Part shown: piece by piece, positions 23,797 to 35,731 of the stretch | Layout of the letters: each line of letters begins with the position of its first letter | Position numbering within the stretch: the first letter of the stretch is position 1 | Source: Toxonevra muliebris | Lineage: Eukaryota > Arthropoda > Insecta > Diptera > Pallopteridae | Length of the DNA stretch: 64,000 nucleotides | Reading direction: 5' to 3' | Assembly: GCA_963691655.1 (NCBI GenBank) | Contig: OY829326.1 | Location: 70,611,235 to 70,675,234, forward strand | The notes under the pieces: generated by a model | Told to the model about the DNA's origin: nothing | What the model saw: only the letters and a program-made list of their open reading frames with translations | Database searches by the model: none | Translations under genes and position numbers: made by a program

Positions 23797-24846
23797 TACT
23801 ATTATCTAGACAAATAGATACAAACTTTTGCCAGCACATTTTTTTGCTTCCAGATCCTATATACAGTGAAGGGCACAAGTCTATATCACCGCACCGGATT
23901 TTTAGTTTCTATTAAACTACAATAAAAATCAAAAGGAAAAAAGAGGTTTGTAGGTTTGATAAACGGTAACTACACTGTGCTCGAATTTAAAAAAATATTT
24001 GTAAATAATTCGGGGGCAAGAAATTCAGTGGTGTTAACCGTTTTTTCCTCTATCAGCAGCTTTTCATACAAATTGTTGATGTGTAAACATTTTAGCTCAC
24101 GGTATAGGCAAAAATTTCAAATGTGTAAAATGTAAGAATAACTGCAACGTAAGTTGTAAGATAACTGTAACGTCCAGTTCCCTTCTCGCTCACACTACTG
24201 CGCAAAATGACTGTGCTACTCTAAACATCAAAGACAAGAGAGAACATAAGAAGAGAGGGAGAAATTAAAATACGAGCGGAGTTTGTTTGTTTATGTTTCA
24301 ATCAATTTACTCACACATATATGTAAATACGAAAACAAATTGTGTGTGTACATTTGCTCGTGGCAGAATTATTTGTTGGTGTTAAGCGTGTGGAGATCGA
24401 CTACACCATTCAAGCAGAGAAGTCGACGTAGCAAACACAGGCGTTTGATAGGTTTTGCATTCGGTTAGTTAGATTGGATTAAAATTAAATATTTATTAAA
24501 ATATAAAAACAATACAAAATGATAAGTATTTATTACTAGGTTTCAATAAATGTATAAACAAAATTTAGTGATAATGATAGCAAACCACGGCATTATAAAG
24601 ATTTTGCTTTGTACATTAAACTGAGAAAGGCAACACTTTTTTTATCTATGTAAATAGCAAAAATGTTAAACAGAAAAAATCAAACTTATTTATTATAAAA
24701 TCACTTATTTACTTCAATAAAAATACATTGTTTCTTATTTTTATTAAATGCAGTTAAGGCAAATCTCTTTGCGGTGCTTTTAAAAAGTAGTGGGGTGACT
24801 GGTTACCCCTGTTGCCTTTTTAAGGTTAAATGCGGAACGCACTTAT

Positions 24847-24922
24847 CGTCATCTGAGAACTGATTTGGCGTATGTGTGTACTCATTCAAATGCCTATACG
24901 CCAAATCATTTCTCAGGCGACG
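24847..24922. repeat. Hairpin with GATTTGGCGTA arms
   Basis: Arms 24847-24873 and 24896-24922 are inverted, with few mismatches, around a loop of about 22 nt. The arm word TGATTTGGCGTATGT recurs near 42079 and 47619; at 47607 it is preceded by the same CGTCGCCTGAG as the right arm here. Confidence 0.6.
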
Positions 24923-25074
24923 TTATGTAAAATTTTCACATCTAATAAAATTTCAAATAGACAAGAAGAAAAACTTAAAGCGCGGATAAAAAGATGCAAT
25001 TGCAGCTGCGTATATGCGAGCATATCGTGCCCGATGCATTGAATAGAAGAAAAATAATGCAACTACAACATATC

Positions 25075-25203
25075 AGCCCTATTCACAAATTGGTGCAAAT
25101 GGAAAATATTTCTGCTATCACAACAACAAATATATGCGATATGGAATAAAAATTTGCATTTGCAATGATGCAAGACCATTTGCAATTTATAGTGAATTGG
25201 GCT
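25075..25203. mobile_element. 129-bp MITE-like element
   Basis: The left end AGCCCTATTCACAAATTGG and the reverse complement of the right end AGCCCAATTCACTATAAATTG are near-identical over about 28 bp. The interior has no ORF. Confidence 0.5.
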
Positions 25204-26335
25204 ATTGTATTTAAAAGATAATGATATCTAATAAATTTTTAAGTTTGTAAAAGAATTGTTTTAATTTGAATTATTTACCTAAGCATATAGATTATTCATC
25301 AAATCCCTGTATATGGCTATACATATGTGAGCCAACTGTTGACACATCAAATATCTTGCGTGCCTTGTGAGCATCCATTGTTTTTTTTTAAGTTTTGGGT
25401 TTGGGGGTATACTACGACGTTACATGTTCCTCTTCTTATTGGGGTGAAAATTGGTATCGAGGGGTTTTTTGGCATGAAAAAACTGAATCTGATATTTATT
25501 TGTAGAAAAAAATAATTTAAACATACCGCCCATACAAAAAACCGCCAAAAAACCGCAAAAAAGTGAAAAATTTGTACCCTTATTTTACATCGAAATAAAT
25601 TAAATTTTTGCAAACATCATTTCTTTTTTGTTATAAAATTAAGTTCTGAAAGTTTCAGAACGATGAGCGATCAAACGTTAATAAACGAAAATTGCACTAT
25701 CCGACAAAAATACGTTTTTCCAAAAATAACAGGCTCTGCAAGTGGATTCTGATAGAACTCGGAAGAAAATATCATTCGGGTCTCTGCGTTTTAAAAGTTT
25801 ACCTCAATTTTTTTTTGTAGGTGGGCCTAAAGTTCGCCCATTTCTAACAGATTAAGTAAAATAAACCATAAGACAACTTGTTTGTATGCTCGGAAATTTA
25901 TAGTAGAATTTCCCCCAAACCAAAACTTAAAAAAAAATTTTGTATGAAACGCTGCTGATAGGGGGAAAAACGGTTATCACCACTGAATTCCTTGCCCCGA
26001 ATTAGTTAGAAACGATATGTCTCCCGTCTGCTACATTTTATGACTAGCACAGTGTTACTTATTCGTAATAAAAACAGTAAAAAATTTACTTTGATAACAA
26101 CATAACGATCAATTTACCATAAAATTAACATAAAAGTCTTCATACAGTGCTCATGCTAATAACATTTTATGCCACCTGCAATATTTAGCAGGTCCTTCTT
26201 ACAGCTGCATGCAGTTGCCCACAAAAACTTGAAAAGTGTGTAGAAATGAGTTGAGTAGCAGAACTAATTTAACGTTAGAAATCGAATATAAAAATTGCAA
26301 GGTTTTGCGCAGCTGAGCAGAGGTATGTGCCAAGG

Positions 26336-26557
26336 TCAAGGTATTTGTTGAAGTTCCACTGAATGACTCATTTGGTCTCGTTTAGTGCATCGCAGAGGAC
26401 TTAGACGCACGCGTGTCCTCGACTTAAACGGTTCACAGAGATTATTTTTGTATAGCCGTCGTATTTGGCTGTGATCAGATGGATTCACCTTTGGAGCTGC
26501 AGCGGGTTTGTTCAACGCATCCCATATGCATTGTCGGTCGATGTTGTCGAAGTTCAT
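26336..26557 (-). pseudogene. LINE reverse transcriptase fragment (second)
   Basis: A - strand frame reads FDNIDRQCIWDALNK, a hallmark of the RT palm region of non-LTR retrotransposons (F-D-x-I-D-R-x-x-x-W-x-A-L), followed by NNLCEPFKSRTRVRLSP, aligning with the usual SEPFxVxTGVRQG block in mutated form. It covers only about 70 residues. It differs from the fragment at 9899, which starts where this one ends in the RT order. Confidence 0.7.
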
Positions 26558-27595
26558 ATTGATCTACCGGCCTCAGATTTAGTTCTCAATTATTTACAAA
26601 CATGAATGTTTTTTCAAAATATTTTTAACAGAAGTCTGGATATATGTTTTAATTTCAGTCCTGAATTTCTTATAACTTCTCTGTTATCGTATGGGGTTCC
26701 TTGCTGTTGTTTCAACGACTTCCAGTTTTTATGAAGTTGATTCCTTTCTTCTACCTTCTACCGCTTTCTGCAAGTTTCGTGGTATTTGATAAAAATCGTG
26801 CCCCTTGCTCATCTTCTATAACTTTCCTCACGATATTGCTGAGTCTATGACCGGACTTCATAAAACATACCGCAGGTCTGGCTTTCCTGATTTGACTAGT
26901 AATATCTTTGTCAGTTGTTTCAACACCAGCGGCAACTTTTCACCGACTCAATGTGTCAGAAACTTCAAGTGCTACGTTGTTAAGACCTGCCAGCCTTAAA
27001 ATTTTAGTTTTTTTTTTTAATTTAATTAATTACAATTTTCTAATTTCAGTTCAAAATTAAGGCTTATGCAAAAAAAAAAAAAAAAAAATGAAATATTTTG
27101 CAATTTCAGTCATAAATTCAAGCTAAAATGCAAATTTCTTTTTTTTTCTTCCAGCAAAATTCTGCTTTCTTTTTTCTGATTTCAAGTCAGATTTTCTTAT
27201 TTACTTTCGTACAAAATTTTCATAACACTTTTATCAGATTATAAACAGGCCGATATAACCGATATTCAGATCGGAAGTCCGAACTAATTCAGGCCAAAAA
27301 TCAGACTAAATTCCAGATCAATCCATAGACCAAAATTCAGACAAACATTCAAAGCAACAAACAGATCTGAAATAAGATTAAATATTAAATCGTTAAATCA
27401 GACCTAAAACATTATCCAAAATTTGATATAAAAATCAATTAAGTTATTTTTCGTCCATAACACATGCATTCATGATAATTTTTCTTTAGGTCTACAAAAG
27501 ACCTTTTCTTGCAGATTTTCTTTTAGTTCTTCTTCTTAACTCCCCTACTTAGTAAATCGATCATGTTTCGACTCGAATTCATCTGCTCAAAAAAC
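26558..27595. other. Low-complexity DNA, no gene
   Basis: Recurrent AATTTCAGT/TTCAGAC words and an A-run of about 18 at 27070-27087. No coding signal. Confidence 0.45.
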
Positions 27596-27631
27596 CCACG
27601 TACCACAAAGCGCTAGCTTTGTGGTACGTGG
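27596..27631. repeat. Perfect hairpin, 16-bp arms
   Basis: CCACGTACCACAAAGC, loop GCTA, then the exact reverse complement. Isolated in AT-rich sequence, with no U-run or adjacent gene that would make it a terminator. Confidence 0.8.
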
Positions 27632-29949
27632 TAGCTAATAAGTGAGAAAATTTAAAGGGCTGGCATAAAGCTTCCTGGAAGCGCTTCCAATGAACTAAAG
27701 TTTGTTCATCCCTTTAATTTTTTTTTATTCATGAGCAATTGTCAAAACGTTATTGGAAAGGAAAAACTTTCCTCCAAGTATCCGCTCGTGTATAAGTATA
27801 TAAGCGTACAAAGAAAAACAGAACACAAAAGAGTAAAGCCCGGCAGTTTAATGTCAACGCTTAACACCAATTGCATGTAATGTGAAAAGCAAATTAGTTG
27901 TTCTGCAAAGAGGAAATACAAAATGTTGATAGGGAAGCGCTTCTTTTCTTGTTGGGTATGTAAACACTTAAAGAGGTATACAAAAAATTCTATTTTTGAG
28001 CATTTGTCCAATGTGTGAAATTGACTTGGTTTATATATTACCAGCGCTAAACTCTTTTTTGAGTGTTTTTCAGTTCGTGAGTAGGCTGAAGTGTAATTCT
28101 ACACTGTAAGTAGACTACTCAAATGCAGCTGTAATCTCAGTCAGATTTTAGTCAACCAAAACCCTTAAACCTTATAAAAACCACACTCATTTATTTTCTA
28201 GTTATTCTTCCTATCTTTATTGGGTTCTCGTTTTTTATTTATTTTTTTTTGGCTAATGTCATTTATAATACAGCCGTCATCAATTTAAAATTCTACACTT
28301 GTGTTTCATATTTATTACATTTATTTATAGATAAAGTCAACATTTCGATTTAATTTTTCAACTCATTTGCAGCACATGACACTTCTGGTCTTAAAATGAA
28401 TGGAAACCACGCCACGTTCGTATAATGAGCCCATTCATTATAGATCTCTTCATTATAAATCCTTTCTATAAAACTCATTATGTGAATAAGTACATGGATA
28501 GATACATATGTACATAGTACATATGTATTACTTTTATACTGCAGTTATGATTAACTTTAATCAACGAGTTTTTATAAGGCAAAATAAGTATTAAAAATAT
28601 ATCAACATTATATAATTGAAGTAAGTAATAGTAAAAGTGTTAAACTTCTTTAAATAGATACTAGCAATAGTGATTTTTTCTTAACCCATTAATGCATATA
28701 CGAAACTAGAAAATGCAGAAAAACCAAACTTTGTGAAATCTTTAATTTTAGATTAAGTAAGAAAATAAAACACTTATCAAGTTTCGCAAAAATTGTTTTA
28801 CTATTTTTTCAGACCTTTATTTTTTTAGGTTGTTGCCAAGCAAAAAATAACATTTGGGTCCAAGAAAAAATTATGAATTATTTATATTTTAATGTAGAGC
28901 TGATAATAAAGCAAAATAAACACCTCTAGCAATACAATCCGTCAGCATCTATCAAAATACCCAGCACTTAGATTGTGGAAAATAATAAATTAATCCCTGC
29001 GACATCGCAAAAAACCGCTTTCCACCAAAATTGTGTCTTTGGAGTGCAATATTATCTGGTAAAATAAGCTTTGGAGGGAAAAGAATATAACAGAATTTTC
29101 TGGAATGTTACATGAACAAAATAAGCGTATTTTTGTTGATGAATAAATTTGCGTGTGATTTTAAATGAGTTTTTCAGTGCGTCCTTTAAAAAGGATTCTA
29201 TACATTAATTGGTTAAAATTTAGTCAGCTTTAATTTGTGAAAAATATATGTGGGCACTTATTAAATTATAATTTTTTTTGGAATTTTATTATTTAATCTG
29301 GATAAATTTACCATTTCTAATGAAAAACAATTATATTTAATATTTTTGCTATTAATTTTCATAAACTCCTTCGTAAGAGATATGCCTGTTCACATAGCCC
29401 TTTTAGTCAGGTAAAAACTATTAGTTTAAAAGCTAGCATGTGGGAAATAAACTATTAAATGTATTTTTGATGAATTTGCAAATTTCCTGGAATCAAAATG
29501 GCTTAATTCCTATTAAAATACTAATTAAAACCAATATAATAACAAAGAATATCAATATGGAGATATTTAAATACATATGAATGTCATTTATCTTTTATTT
29601 CAGTAAAATCATAGTTAGTTATTTTTACGGTACATGTAAACATTCTCTCAATAACAAAACGTACACATACGTGAGTTAACCCCGTCGTATGATGAATGTT
29701 AATTATTATGGTATGCTTATTGATATGATTGAGAGCGCACGGAGTGGGAGAGTGAAAGCAGAAATAATGGCACCAAGTGGTGGCACATATAAAAGAGTGG
29801 TTTTATATTGTGGTTAAAAGTTTCATTTGAATGCACAGATCAAATCAAGGAAAACTTTGTTGGATTGCTATTTTTATGTTTCACTGTGCAACCAATTTTA
29901 TTTATGTAGTAAAATAGTTTATGAATACATACCTACAATGTTCATTAGG
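27632..29949. other. No gene recognised
   Basis: AT-rich. The ORF at 27742-28011 (-) has no recognisable features. TACATATG-type simple repeats near 28500. Confidence 0.45.
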
Positions 29950-30243
29950 CTGTGGTTATATTGCGAGTATGCTCGGCGAACACCATGAAATTGTGGTTGT
30001 ACCGAGCACAAAGAGAGAGTCTTTACTCACTCTCACACCGAAGACGATATGCTCGGTGTATTGCACACCGAGCACGCCGAGTATTCAGTGTGGCAATGAG
30101 TTATTTTACAAAACAGTATCTTTACATATAAAATTGTATTAAACAAACGAGTATATTCTGGCAACTCTGCAACGAGCTGAATGTAACCTCCTCGACCGAA
30201 CATGTTTTCTGTTCGTCGAACACCGAGCACTAATATAACCAGG
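29950..30243. mobile_element. MITE-like element rich in CTCGG/CCGAG
   Basis: Ends are inverted: CTGTGGTTATATTG at 29950 and the complement of CCTGGTTATATTAGTGCTCGG at 30243. GCTCGG or its complement occurs repeatedly inside, including the inverted pair TGCTCGGTGT/ACACCGAGCA at 30049-30075. A third end copy (31728-31766) shares CCTGGTTATATTGGTGCTCGG and GTTCGACGAACAG. Overlapping short ORFs are not credible. Confidence 0.6.
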
Positions 30244-30634
30244 CACTTAGAGACACATGTGCATTATCTGTGCATCTGAGTACATACATACGTAGTGGTT
30301 CATGTACTCAGCGGGAAAACACAGTGCCACAGAAAATGAAAAAAAGAAAAGTCAAGAGCTTGAATTTCTGCACAATTTGGGCGCGCTGGACACGATTAAA
30401 GTTTTTCCCCTATACGTCACAATTTTTTGAAAAATCGATTTGAAAAAAAATATTTGTTGCTTAGGTTTTTAAAAATCTTTACCAATATTAAAGTACATAG
30501 GGATGTAAAATTTGGTAGTTAGGATCTGAATGATTCCCATAATACATTTTCAATATTATGTACATGTCCAAGCTGTATCTAAGTTAGTAAAAATGTGTAA
30601 TAGTTAACCTAGACCCTTCAAATTCGTTATGGAT

Positions 30635-30925
30635 CAGGAACGGCTCAGCGACAAGGTACCATATGGCCCCGTTAGGCATTGCTGGGTTAAAATAACAACG
30701 AGATAAAAGTGAACGATGATAACGAGTATGAAGAACATTAAGTAAAAAAGATTTTTTACAATTTTTTTTTTTGTAAAAATGGAAATATGAACTATAATTT
30801 TTTTTTTTAAATTTTAAAAATTTTGATGTCAATAAAAAAATTGTGACGTAGCAGAGCAAAACGGACCACTGATTCGGACTCAGTGACCCCCCATTACCCT
30901 AAGTGCATTTGTCCCGTCTCTGCTC
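30635..30925 (-). repeat. Dispersed SINE-like repeat, copy 1
   Basis: Matches 47100-47459 in inverse orientation along its length. Shared blocks include GGCTCAGCGACAAGGT, GGCATTGCTGGGTTAA, AACAACGAGATAAAAGTGAA and, at the other end, the complement of GGGACAAGTGTACTTTGGG. Part of the family recurs at 47801-47900. The B-box-like word in copy 2 is mutated here. Confidence 0.7.
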
Positions 30926-31414
30926 GTTTTCAAAAGTTTCCATTTATAGAAAATTGTTATTACTTCTATAATTTTTTCCTAGGAAAAGTAATGTGTTGTG
31001 AAATATTTTTTGCATTATTTGGTAATGAATAGAATTTTTATTGATTATTTATTCGTTTACTGTCTTAATGCATTACCAATGGATATTAACTCTATCAAAA
31101 AAATAATCAGTAAAAGTTTTATGCATTATGTTCCTATAACATCATCGTGTAAAAGAAATTCATTCTGTAATCAATAGGAAAATGATTTTTGTAGAATCTA
31201 TTGATTACAGAGCGGACTTTTTATTCGGTGATGTCATAGGAAAATAATGATTAGTTATTCTATTACTTTCGTAAGACATAGCCTAATTTTAGAAGCCTTT
31301 TTTTTGCCTTGGAGTGAAATTGTTGGAGTTTGTAGTGGAGTCACGTTCAAGAAATTAAGGATATGTATTAAAGATGGGCGCATGACCTAAATTTTACTTG
31401 ACACGCATGGATAC

Positions 31415-31500
31415 GCACGCATGTGACATAATTCCTTCGTAAGCATGCGTGAGCGTGATTTGATTTCCATAACTTCTACGTGAACATGCGTGAGCGTGAC
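31415..31500 (+). repeat. Short tandem repeat, ~41-bp unit
   Basis: CATGCGTGAGCGTGA occurs at 31444 and 31485 with similar intervening sequence, and a weaker unit precedes it at about 31415. Confidence 0.5.
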
Positions 31501-31727
31501 ATAATCTCGACGTAGAAATTGCGTGTGTATAAGTTACTTTTGACCATGACGTCGTTATAATTCACAATTTCTTAATTACTTAATTTTGGTGGCTAAAAAT
31601 TCAACTCTGTGTTTTTCTTCACTTAAGAATCTTGCAAATTCGAAATCTGGCATCACGATGTAACATATAGTATATGCATATTATTTATATAAGCACTTTA
31701 TTTTTTATTAAATTAAAATTTATGTAA

Positions 31728-31766
31728 GTGCCTGGTTATATTGGTGCTCGGTGTTCGACGAACAGA
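31728..31766. repeat. Solo end of the CTCGG element
   Basis: Near-identical, in inverse orientation, to the right end at 30205-30243. The two ends therefore bracket about 1.5 kb as an inverted pair. Confidence 0.65.
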
Positions 31767-32170
31767 AAAATTTTTTCCTTAAAAAGTCTCAACAAATTAA
31801 TCTCCTTAAAAACTCTCTCCGACTTCTAATATGAATCATGTCTGTTTATCGTATGAAAAAAGTTTTTATTGCAAATTTTTATATACTTAGAAGCAGGCCT
31901 TCTTTTTCTTTTTTTATATTTTTAATTTGGAAAGATTTTTTGCAAATTTCTTGCAAATTTTGCAATGTCACTTTGTTTGCGTTTTGTGAAATGTCACTTA
32001 ATGTAATAGCAAAGAAATCTAAATTCAACAGACTTCTATGTTACGTTAAGTTTTGTTAAGTTTCTATAATCAGATACATACAAAGTATGTGAAAAGAAAA
32101 CTCTGAGTGACAGCTCTCTATTCGTTGTTGAGTTACGTTAAGTTTTTATAATTAGAGCTTACAACCGAGA

Positions 32171-33056
32171 CCGGGGGGTCAATTCTCGTTCTGCGTTATC
32201 GTGGTGAAAAATATTTTCACCGATTCACCACATTTGCGATTCTTGTTTTGCTTTAAAAAAACAAGAGCTGATCAAATTCAAGTGAAGTGAAAAAAAAATT
32301 AACGCCAAAATAAATGCAGTGTTAAATGGCATTTCAAACAAAACTTCAAACAAATCGGAAGGAAACGCAACGACGTTCAAAAAAAAAAAACAGGCGAGGT
32401 CCAAAAGGAATTATTTGGAGGAGAATCTGGACTTGGCCAACGATAAGTAATTTATTCAGTTATAACATTTTGTGCATTTCTCATGAATTGTGTATTTCTT
32501 TATAGGTTAGTAAGCGTTGACGGAGCAAAAACCCCAAACAAGAATTGGGAGGGCTTATCGCTGGTACTCAATGGATTAGGGGCAGCCTAAAAAAGTAGCA
32601 CAAAATAGAGAAAATCTTGGACCGATTTGAGGTTGTCCCCCTTAAAATTCTTGGATACTCTCTACTAAAATTTAAAAACAAATATAAATAAATTTGAAAT
32701 ATGAAATTATCACCTTTGTCATTTTTATCTGACTCATCTGCTTGATCCTCTAGTTAAATTTGGTACAAAAATTACTGCAGACTTTTAAGAAAGAAAATAT
32801 CTAAATTAAAAAATTTTATTCTATTATTCTTATATTGATACAAATAGATTATGTAAATAAATATATTCTTTTATTCTTATATTGATACAAAATCACTCAG
32901 CGCCATTCAGCACATTTTATCTGTTATCCAGCGAGGAGTTTTCACATCACGAATAAGAATCCCATTTTTGTGCTCGGTGAAGTGAAAAAAATGAAAACAT
33001 CAAGTGAAAAGTTTTTTTTCACTTCACGATAACGCAGAACGAGAGTTGACCTCCGG
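32171..33056 (+). mobile_element. TIR element carrying a Myb/SANT (zeste-like) gene remnant
   Basis: Terminal inverted repeats share TCTCGTTCTGCGTTATCGTG exactly and extend outward with few mismatches (GGGGGTCAATTCTC versus GGAGGTCAACTCTC). The 885-bp body contains a broken two-exon reading frame described separately. Size, TIRs and the accessory DNA-binding protein suggest a PIF/Harbinger-type derivative, by inference only. The target duplication was not resolved. Confidence 0.7.
32399..32650 (+). pseudogene. Myb/SANT-like (regulatory protein zeste type) domain, broken
   Basis: Exon 1 reads SKRNYLEENLDLANDK, with a donor near 32447. Exon 2, after TTTATAG at about 32505, reads LVSVDGAKTPNKNWEGLSLV, then LNGLGAA, stop, KSSTK, stop, RKSWTDLR. 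This is the pattern of insect zeste-like Myb/SANT domains (LExxxDLA, then NxxWxxLxxxLNxLGP and KWRKxWxDLK). The second stop replaces the expected Trp. The intron is about 60 nt. It would have bound DNA, probably as a transposon accessory factor. Dead in this copy. Confidence 0.6.
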
Positions 33057-35548
33057 GAAACATTCGTTACAACGTTACCAACAACAAATAAAACTACCAA
33101 GAGCTCTTAATCAGAAATCTGGCTATTATCAAAATTATCAGCAAAATTTAAACCATATTGGAACTCCTTTTTTTTGACTTTATGTCCAGCTAGAACTATC
33201 GTCTATGTGGCCTATGTGAGGCATTCGCAGCTACTGCTATCCGAACCCATTTTTTCTGTATCTTTTTTATGTAGATTTCATTTATTTAGTATCATTTATT
33301 TTATTAATAACATCCTAAACTTTGAGAAAATCCGTTTATAATATTTGAAGTTTTGAAATCGGAACATTTTTATTTTAGGTACTTAAAAAATTCTTACTTT
33401 TCCAGATATACTTGACTGGACTGTGGTGTGTAGTGATTAGAAAACTAAAAATAATATTTTGGTTGCCATTCGTTACCTTCCACAGTATTTTCCAGAAAGC
33501 GCTCTCAACCTAGATTTGCGGATTTTTATTTGATAGCCCGAAGTTGCTGCCTTGGTTTTATAATATATTGTACGTCCATAGCTATTAAATACTTTTTTAT
33601 AGTATTTTTATTCGTTTCGTCGACTTCGATAAATTTAATAAATGCAAGTTTTGCAAATACATATAAATTTATTTATTTTACAAATGAGCGGAAGTAAGCA
33701 CAAAGCTCTTTCACTAAAAGAAAGGAAGAAAAAGAAAAGTTGTTCATTTAAGCGGGATTTTTTGAGCAACTGTTCAATTAATTGAGTTTCGTGGTTAATT
33801 GAACAACAGTGTGACCATTTTTGCTTGTGCAATTAAGCGGGGATTACTGTACACACTTTTCCTTCGTCTCCTACCCTTTCTCTTTAAAATGGGGTTTTAA
33901 ACTCCCTTTTTCGATAAATGGCCCATAAAAAAACCGTCGAGTAAATAATTATACTGTCTTTAGAAAAAATGTTCCTTGTTAAAAAGTGGGGTTCTAGAAC
34001 ACTAAAATGAGGTACACATTTTCCAGAATAATTCAAAAATAAAATTTTTTCACATTACGTAAGTAAATAATGGAATAGTTTGTTGTTGTTATTGCATTAG
34101 GCTTCCATGTGGAACCAACAAAATTAAAAAAAAAAAAATAAATTCCATTGGCTCCACATGGGATTGAACCACGGTTTTTGTTTCCCATTTTTATTTGAAA
34201 TTATTTTTATTTCTGCAATTTTCATATAGTTAACTGTTTGATTTTTAGATTTCACATAGTGTCCTGTGAATTAATCTTTAACGAATTGGTTCACTGCAAA
34301 TACCTCAAGTTATATTGCTTCAACATATACCTATCCATATACAACAAGTAAACAGCTTAAACATTTCTGTTTCGTTAATGCATTCAACTCAACAATTTCG
34401 CTCACGTGCATAGAATTATAATTATTATTATTCCTGTTGCTAATGCTCATGTCAGTTACATACAATTCCTTAACAAGTAAATGACATTTTGCATTTGGCT
34501 TCAATGTCCTGAAATAATGGCTGCTTTCTTCATTAATCATCATGGGCAACACCATTTCAATATTTTACCATGGTAATCAACGTATACCCAGCTAGCATTA
34601 AGAAGATTATTGGACGATCGCTATCAATGCACAAAGAGCTACACTAACAAAATGCATAGATTTCGAATTTTACTCACGCAGAACTCCGCCGAACGACTCC
34701 AACGTTTGAAGAGCAATTTTGCATTCCCTTTTCTTTATTGTTTCGTTTTTCTATACATCTTTGCTCGTCTTTTAATCGTTTGGACGACTGAAAGATGATT
34801 TCCAAGTAATTTTTCTGTGTGTGGTTCTCAGTTGAGGTAATGTTTGTAGTGCAATAATAATTAAGAACCTATTATATAATTTGCGCCAGAGCCGTAGGCC
34901 TCAGTTGCTAGTACTTATTAGTCTTAGTTACTAATTATCGTAATTATCGATATAAAAATAAACTTTATCAAAGAAAACTGTGTATTCACAAATATGCCAA
35001 AAAAAAACAAAACAAAAATAAAAAATCGTAAAAGTTTTACGTAGCACACTTTGTGAATAGGTTTTAATAAGACAATAAAAAGATAATCTTCTTGGCGAAC
35101 TGTTTACTATTCGCCGAAAACTCTTTCAAGCGAATCTTTTATAACCCTCCTTGATGATTCATTGAAGACTCTTCATGGCATACCGCTAGAGGGCCTTTTC
35201 CACGAACCACTAGAATATCACAGTTTTTTTTCCGAAAGATGGAATTTCCGCTATCAGACAGCGACATCGCAGGCGATCGAATAGAGTTTTTTGGTTAATC
35301 GTGGAAGGATATTCCGGGATCGGAAATGATAGCTGGGTAGAAGCATGAGAATGACTGAATTTGTGTGCATGTATTATTCTGTATTTTGGTATGTGTATTT
35401 GAATATGTGCACGTATTAACTTGAATGTTTCGTCCTTTGGCATCTCTTTTGTCTTGCCTTTCGCACTTATTTAATTTTTCTGCCATTCTAAATAATCATA
35501 ATAGCAATATAAAGCATAACCTAGTATAATAATAATAATTAAAAAAAA
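33057..35548. other. No gene; SINE-like piece near 34150
   Basis: AT-rich. On the - strand near 34170 GTGGTTCAATCCCATGTGG is close to a B box, and CCATGTGGAACC near 34108 is its partial inverse. Short ORFs at 33635-33832, 34331-34555 and 35210-35486 show no family features. Confidence 0.4.
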
Positions 35549-35731
35549 TTGTGTATTAACGAACACAAGGCAGAAGTGAAATTTCTTGTGAACTAAACGA
35601 AACACAAGCAAATAACAAGCAAATAATAAGCAAATGAAATTTTTAAATCGCTAAATTTTTTACTTCATTGGCTTGTGTTTCGTTTAGTGCACAAGAAGTT
35701 TCACTTCTGCCTTGTTTTCGTTAATACACAA
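35549..35731. mobile_element. 183-bp MITE with 61-bp near-perfect arms
   Basis: Begins TTGTGTATTAACGAACACAA and ends with its near-exact complement. The arms (about 61 bp each, differing at only a few positions) include GGCAGAAGTGAAA and ACTAAACGAAACACAAGC. Loop is about 60 bp. High arm identity suggests recent activity, and a transcript would make a long hairpin. Confidence 0.85.

Larger units (their letters stand above)
23966..26059. mobile_element. Inverted pair of repeat arms 1.9 kb apart
   Basis: Arm 23966-24072 and arm 25938-26059 are inverted copies sharing TTCAGTGGTGWTAACCGTTT, CTATCAGCAGC and TTTCATACAAA. The interior holds a hairpin repeat (24847-24922), a 129-bp MITE (25075-25203) and no gene. 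Either one composite element with long TIRs or two independent inverted insertions. Confidence 0.55.

Noticed and set aside
27596..27631. Rho-independent-type terminator
   Set aside because: Eukaryotic context, no U-run after the stem and no adjacent transcription unit.
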